Under the pieces are notes generated by a model, which saw only the letters and a list, made by a program, of their open reading frames with translations, was not told the DNA's origin and did no database searches. Source: Acidobacteriota bacterium (GTDB lineage Bacteria > Pseudomonadota > Alphaproteobacteria > Acetobacterales > Acetobacteraceae). Taken from it: a DNA stretch of 42,088 bases. Of the stretch, positions 40,164-42,088 are shown piece by piece. Location of the stretch: positions 1 to 42,088 of the forward strand of contig CAJCIS010000025.1 in the NCBI GenBank assembly GCA_903970435.1, given 5' to 3'. Positions within the stretch are counted from its first letter, which is position 1; every line of letters begins with the position of its first letter. The position numbers and the translations under genes are program-made.

Positions 40164-41147
40164 ATGTTTGCTCCAAAGACTTGTAATCGGCAGACCAATC
40201 CATTCGAAGGTTCGACCAGCAGACTAGCATCTCGCCGCCCGGCGCTTGTGCGGAATCGACCCGGCCACGAACCTGTCGGCCATGCGCTGTCCCTTCAACC
40301 CGCGGTCGAAAATCGGGCAACGCAACGGCTTCCGCCGCAAGCGTTAAGATCGGGGGGGCATGCGCCAGGCAATGACAACGAGCACCCGGCCGCCAGAGCG
40401 CGCGCAACCGCCGGAAGCAAGCCACGCGGGGCCCTGTGGGATTTCGGCAAGATTTCAATATTTCCACCGGAACGACACGCCCAGCATGGTTTCCCGGCGC
40501 CTTCCGGTGGCGGCCAACCAACGCTTACCCAGCTTGCAGCCGGCGACAAAGTTGTTGCAGCGGAAGGCGCCGTGCTTGGCGGAAATGGTGACAAAGGCGG
40601 GGCGGCGCCTCAAGGTCAGGCTAAGGTTTTGGGTGGGGATGCAACCACCATTTCGACAACGGAGCTGTCTGCTCCCAATTGGACGGACAACGGTCAATTC
40701 AAATGGTGGGTCAGCTGGAATACGAACGGCACTAACGGTTGGATCGTTCAGAAAATCACCAACACTTATTCAGGGAAGCTTGCGAATGGCTCGCCTATCA
40801 CGAACGCCAGCGTGGGCGTGACGCCTTCTTACTACGAAGCGTGGCAGGTTGGCGCCGATGGAAACATAACCGGAAGCTTGGGGGCAACTGGGAACCGCGA
40901 TCGCTGGGAGCGCCCGTCTCTCGGCGCAGGATCAGCGGGAAACTGGTCGATGAGCGGTTTAGTCCACTGGACTGCTAAGGATCCCGCGAGTTCCGGTTTC
41001 ACATCGGGTGGTGTCGCTAACGCGGGCTCGCTCCTCTCATCGGTGAGTGCGCCAGCCGGTATTGGCGCGCCGCTGCTCTCTCGGGCAGCAAACGGCGCGT
41101 GGGCGTCCAACGGCGAGCCGCTCCTGCCTGGGTGTTTTACGTCTTGA
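40164..41147 (+). CDS. Unknown protein sharing the N-terminal leader of the DUF4157 protein
   Basis: 327 residues, no known domain recognised. It begins MFAPK, has a disordered basic stretch to about residue 90, then WDFGKISIFPPERH (92-105), which matches WNFSRIPLFPPDQ of the upstream protein. The rest is Gly/Ser/Asn/Thr-rich with a beta-like pattern: APNWTDNGQFKWWVSWNTNG, WIVQKITNTYSG, SYYEAWQVGADGNITG and WSMSGLVHWTAKDP. It has no HExxH. The leader suggests the same export or loading route as the DUF4157 protein, with the C-terminal half as a possible effector domain. The ATG at 40164 follows GAGGAG; it lies 67 bp after its neighbour, probably in the same transcript. Confidence 0.75.
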   Translation: MFAPKTCNRQTNPFEGSTSRLASRRPALVRNRPGHEPVGHALSLQPAVENRATQRLPPQALRSGGHAPGNDNEHPAARARATAGSKPRGALWDFGKISIFPPERHAQHGFPAPSGGGQPTLTQLAAGDKVVAAEGAVLGGNGDKGGAAPQGQAKVLGGDATTISTTELSAPNWTDNGQFKWWVSWNTNGTNGWIVQKITNTYSGKLANGSPITNASVGVTPSYYEAWQVGADGNITGSLGATGNRDRWERPSLGAGSAGNWSMSGLVHWTAKDPASSGFTSGGVANAGSLLSSVSAPAGIGAPLLSRAANGAWASNGEPLLPGCFTS

Positions 41148-41285
41148 AAATGCAAACTCGCTGCGGCCGGAACGCTAGCAAATCCGCCCCGAGGCTCATG
41201 TCGACGAATTGAGCATCGTTGCCTGCGACGGTGAAATTTAACGCTCACCCAATGTTGATAAGTCGCACACGGGAGGGGCGAATTA

Positions 41286-41849
41286 ATGGCAAGTTGTAAA
41301 CGCGAGTTCGACGGCGTTCTCTGCGCTGCGGCAAGCGGCGACTTCGCGCGCTATCACCCGCAGCGGGTTATAGAGGCCGTCAACGCGCTTCTTCCGCTCG
41401 GAAAAAATCGCGCTTTGGAGGTCATCGATTGTTATTTGGCCGGGCAAGACCTGACAGTCGATCCGAACGAGGGGTTGTTTTTGGTTCTGCGTGTCTTGTT
41501 CGAGGTTCCGCTCGATCCGGGCTACCAGCCGAGGATGCGCCTCGGTGGGACGTCTCTGCAAGCCCCGCTTGCGCTGCGATCGTTACCTCACTTTCCGCTC
41601 GTTCTTATCGATGACTGGCCGCTTATGCTTGTCTCCGGCTTTACGCTTGGAGGCGACGCCGAGCCGGTTACTGAGCACCTTCGATACTTTCGATCTGACG
41701 GCACTCTGCGAGCGAAGCGGCTTTCACCGTCCCATTCCGAGCGAGGCGTGCTCGACGAATTTAAAATGATTTATCATCGCGCCTACGGCACGCCACCTAC
41801 CAACCAGATGCTTGCGTTGATCGAGGCGCAACTGGCGTCGGGTCTTTAA
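41286..41849 (+). CDS. Hypothetical protein downstream of the leader-sharing pair
   Basis: 187 residues, soluble, no recognised family. Helical first part (FARYHPQRVIEAVNALLPLG, ALEVIDCYLAGQDL) and a second part with FPLVLIDDWPLMLVSGFTLG. It lacks the leader of its two upstream neighbours and any signal peptide or membrane segment. Its place at the end of the run would suit a partner, adaptor or protective protein for the preceding gene product, but nothing in the sequence proves that. A clear ribosome site GGGAGGGG precedes the ATG. Confidence 0.75.
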   Translation: MASCKREFDGVLCAAASGDFARYHPQRVIEAVNALLPLGKNRALEVIDCYLAGQDLTVDPNEGLFLVLRVLFEVPLDPGYQPRMRLGGTSLQAPLALRSLPHFPLVLIDDWPLMLVSGFTLGGDAEPVTEHLRYFRSDGTLRAKRLSPSHSERGVLDEFKMIYHRAYGTPPTNQMLALIEAQLASGL

Positions 41850-41881
41850 TACCCGTGTTGAGACTGATTCTTCGAAGAAGA

Positions 41882-41976
41882 CCAGGGGGTTTCACCCCCT
41901 GGACCCCCGACCGGCGTGCCGCCGGCGTCTCAAGCGCTGCGCGGCACGGGGGTCCAGGAGCAGAGCCCCTGGCCTT
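41882..41976. terminator. GC-rich palindromic repeat, possible bidirectional terminator
   Basis: CCAGGGGGT/ACCCCCTGG forms a 9-bp hairpin with a 3-base loop (41882-41902). CTGGACCCCCG (41899-41909) pairs with CGGGGGTCCAG (41947-41957). It lies between a plus-strand and a minus-strand gene end, and has the look of a dispersed intergenic repeat. Confidence 0.6.
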
Positions 41977-41986
41977 CCTTCCTGCC

Positions 41987-42088
41987 TCAATGCGGCAGCG
42001 AAGCGCCCACGGCCTCGGTTGCCGTGGCGGCGATCGCGTCAGGCTCTTCCCAAACGATCGGGTCCGGCCGGCGCGCCAATGCCTGCCC
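41987..42088 (-). CDS. C-terminal end of an unidentified protein (runs off right edge)
   Basis: A minus-strand frame open from the window edge to a TGA at 41987-41989 gives 33 residues: RRPDPIVWEEPDAIAATATE followed by AVGASLPH. Codon use is GC-rich and protein-like, and the position just after a convergent terminator-like repeat supports a real gene end. Too short to identify. Confidence 0.5.
   Translation of the reverse strand, partial: GQALARRPDPIVWEEPDAIAATATEAVGASLPH

Overview
The window looks like chromosomal DNA from a GC-rich alphaproteobacterium, probably Rhodospirillales/Acetobacteraceae. The grounds are the alphaproteobacterial AddB with an adjoining MurU-like nucleotidyltransferase, the CnoX / LON-domain / Trm112-like gene run, the very high GC of the two ends, and palindromic intergenic repeats of a type I associate with Acetobacteraceae. 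The taxon is an inference.

Layout. 0-4 kb holds housekeeping genes: addB (partial), a nucleotidyltransferase, a thioredoxin-TPR co-chaperone, a LON-domain protein and a Trm112-like protein. 4.1-36 kb is a large, mosaic catabolic region with somewhat lower GC. It encodes an acyl-CoA synthetase, six short-chain dehydrogenases (SDRs), two Baeyer-Villiger-type flavin monooxygenases, two alpha/beta hydrolases, two metal-dependent amidohydrolase-superfamily enzymes, a homogentisate 1,2-dioxygenase homologue, a CaiB/BaiF CoA-transferase, a P450 with its own [2Fe-2S] ferredoxin, two SnoaL-like proteins, two NIPSNAP-like proteins, a TauD/TfdA-type dioxygenase, a TonB-dependent receptor, a LuxC/LuxE-like carboxylate-reducing pair and an isochorismatase-fold protein. 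36.1-38.2 kb carries a zinc alcohol dehydrogenase and a GntR/FCD regulator. 38.3-41.85 kb carries a DUF4157 (HExxH) protein, a sibling with the same N-terminal leader, and an unknown protein. A gene enters from the right edge on the minus strand.

How it may work together. The 8-mer TGCATACA (or its complement TGTATGCA) occurs ten times, always between genes and nearly always just upstream of catabolic transcription units. At several promoters it overlaps a recognisable -10 box. This is what a GntR/FCD operator looks like, and the only such regulator here is at 37.4-38.2 kb. The simplest reading is one regulon: outer-membrane uptake by the TonB receptor, P450/ferredoxin and TauD-type oxygenation, SDR oxidation of alcohols to ketones, Baeyer-Villiger insertion, ester cleavage, hydroquinone-type ring cleavage by the HmgA homologue, and CoA-linked side-chain processing. 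The substrate cannot be read from sequence; an oxygenated aromatic or alicyclic/terpenoid compound is the best guess.

A second theme is a repeat family. Three complete 149-bp elements each have 44-bp inverted arms around a 61-bp spacer, and at least five are truncated. They usually abut stop codons and bracket gene modules. The DUF4157 protein and its sibling share a start (MFAPK) and a W-[ND]-F-x-[RK]-I-x-[LI]-F-P-P motif, which suggests a shared export or loading tag.
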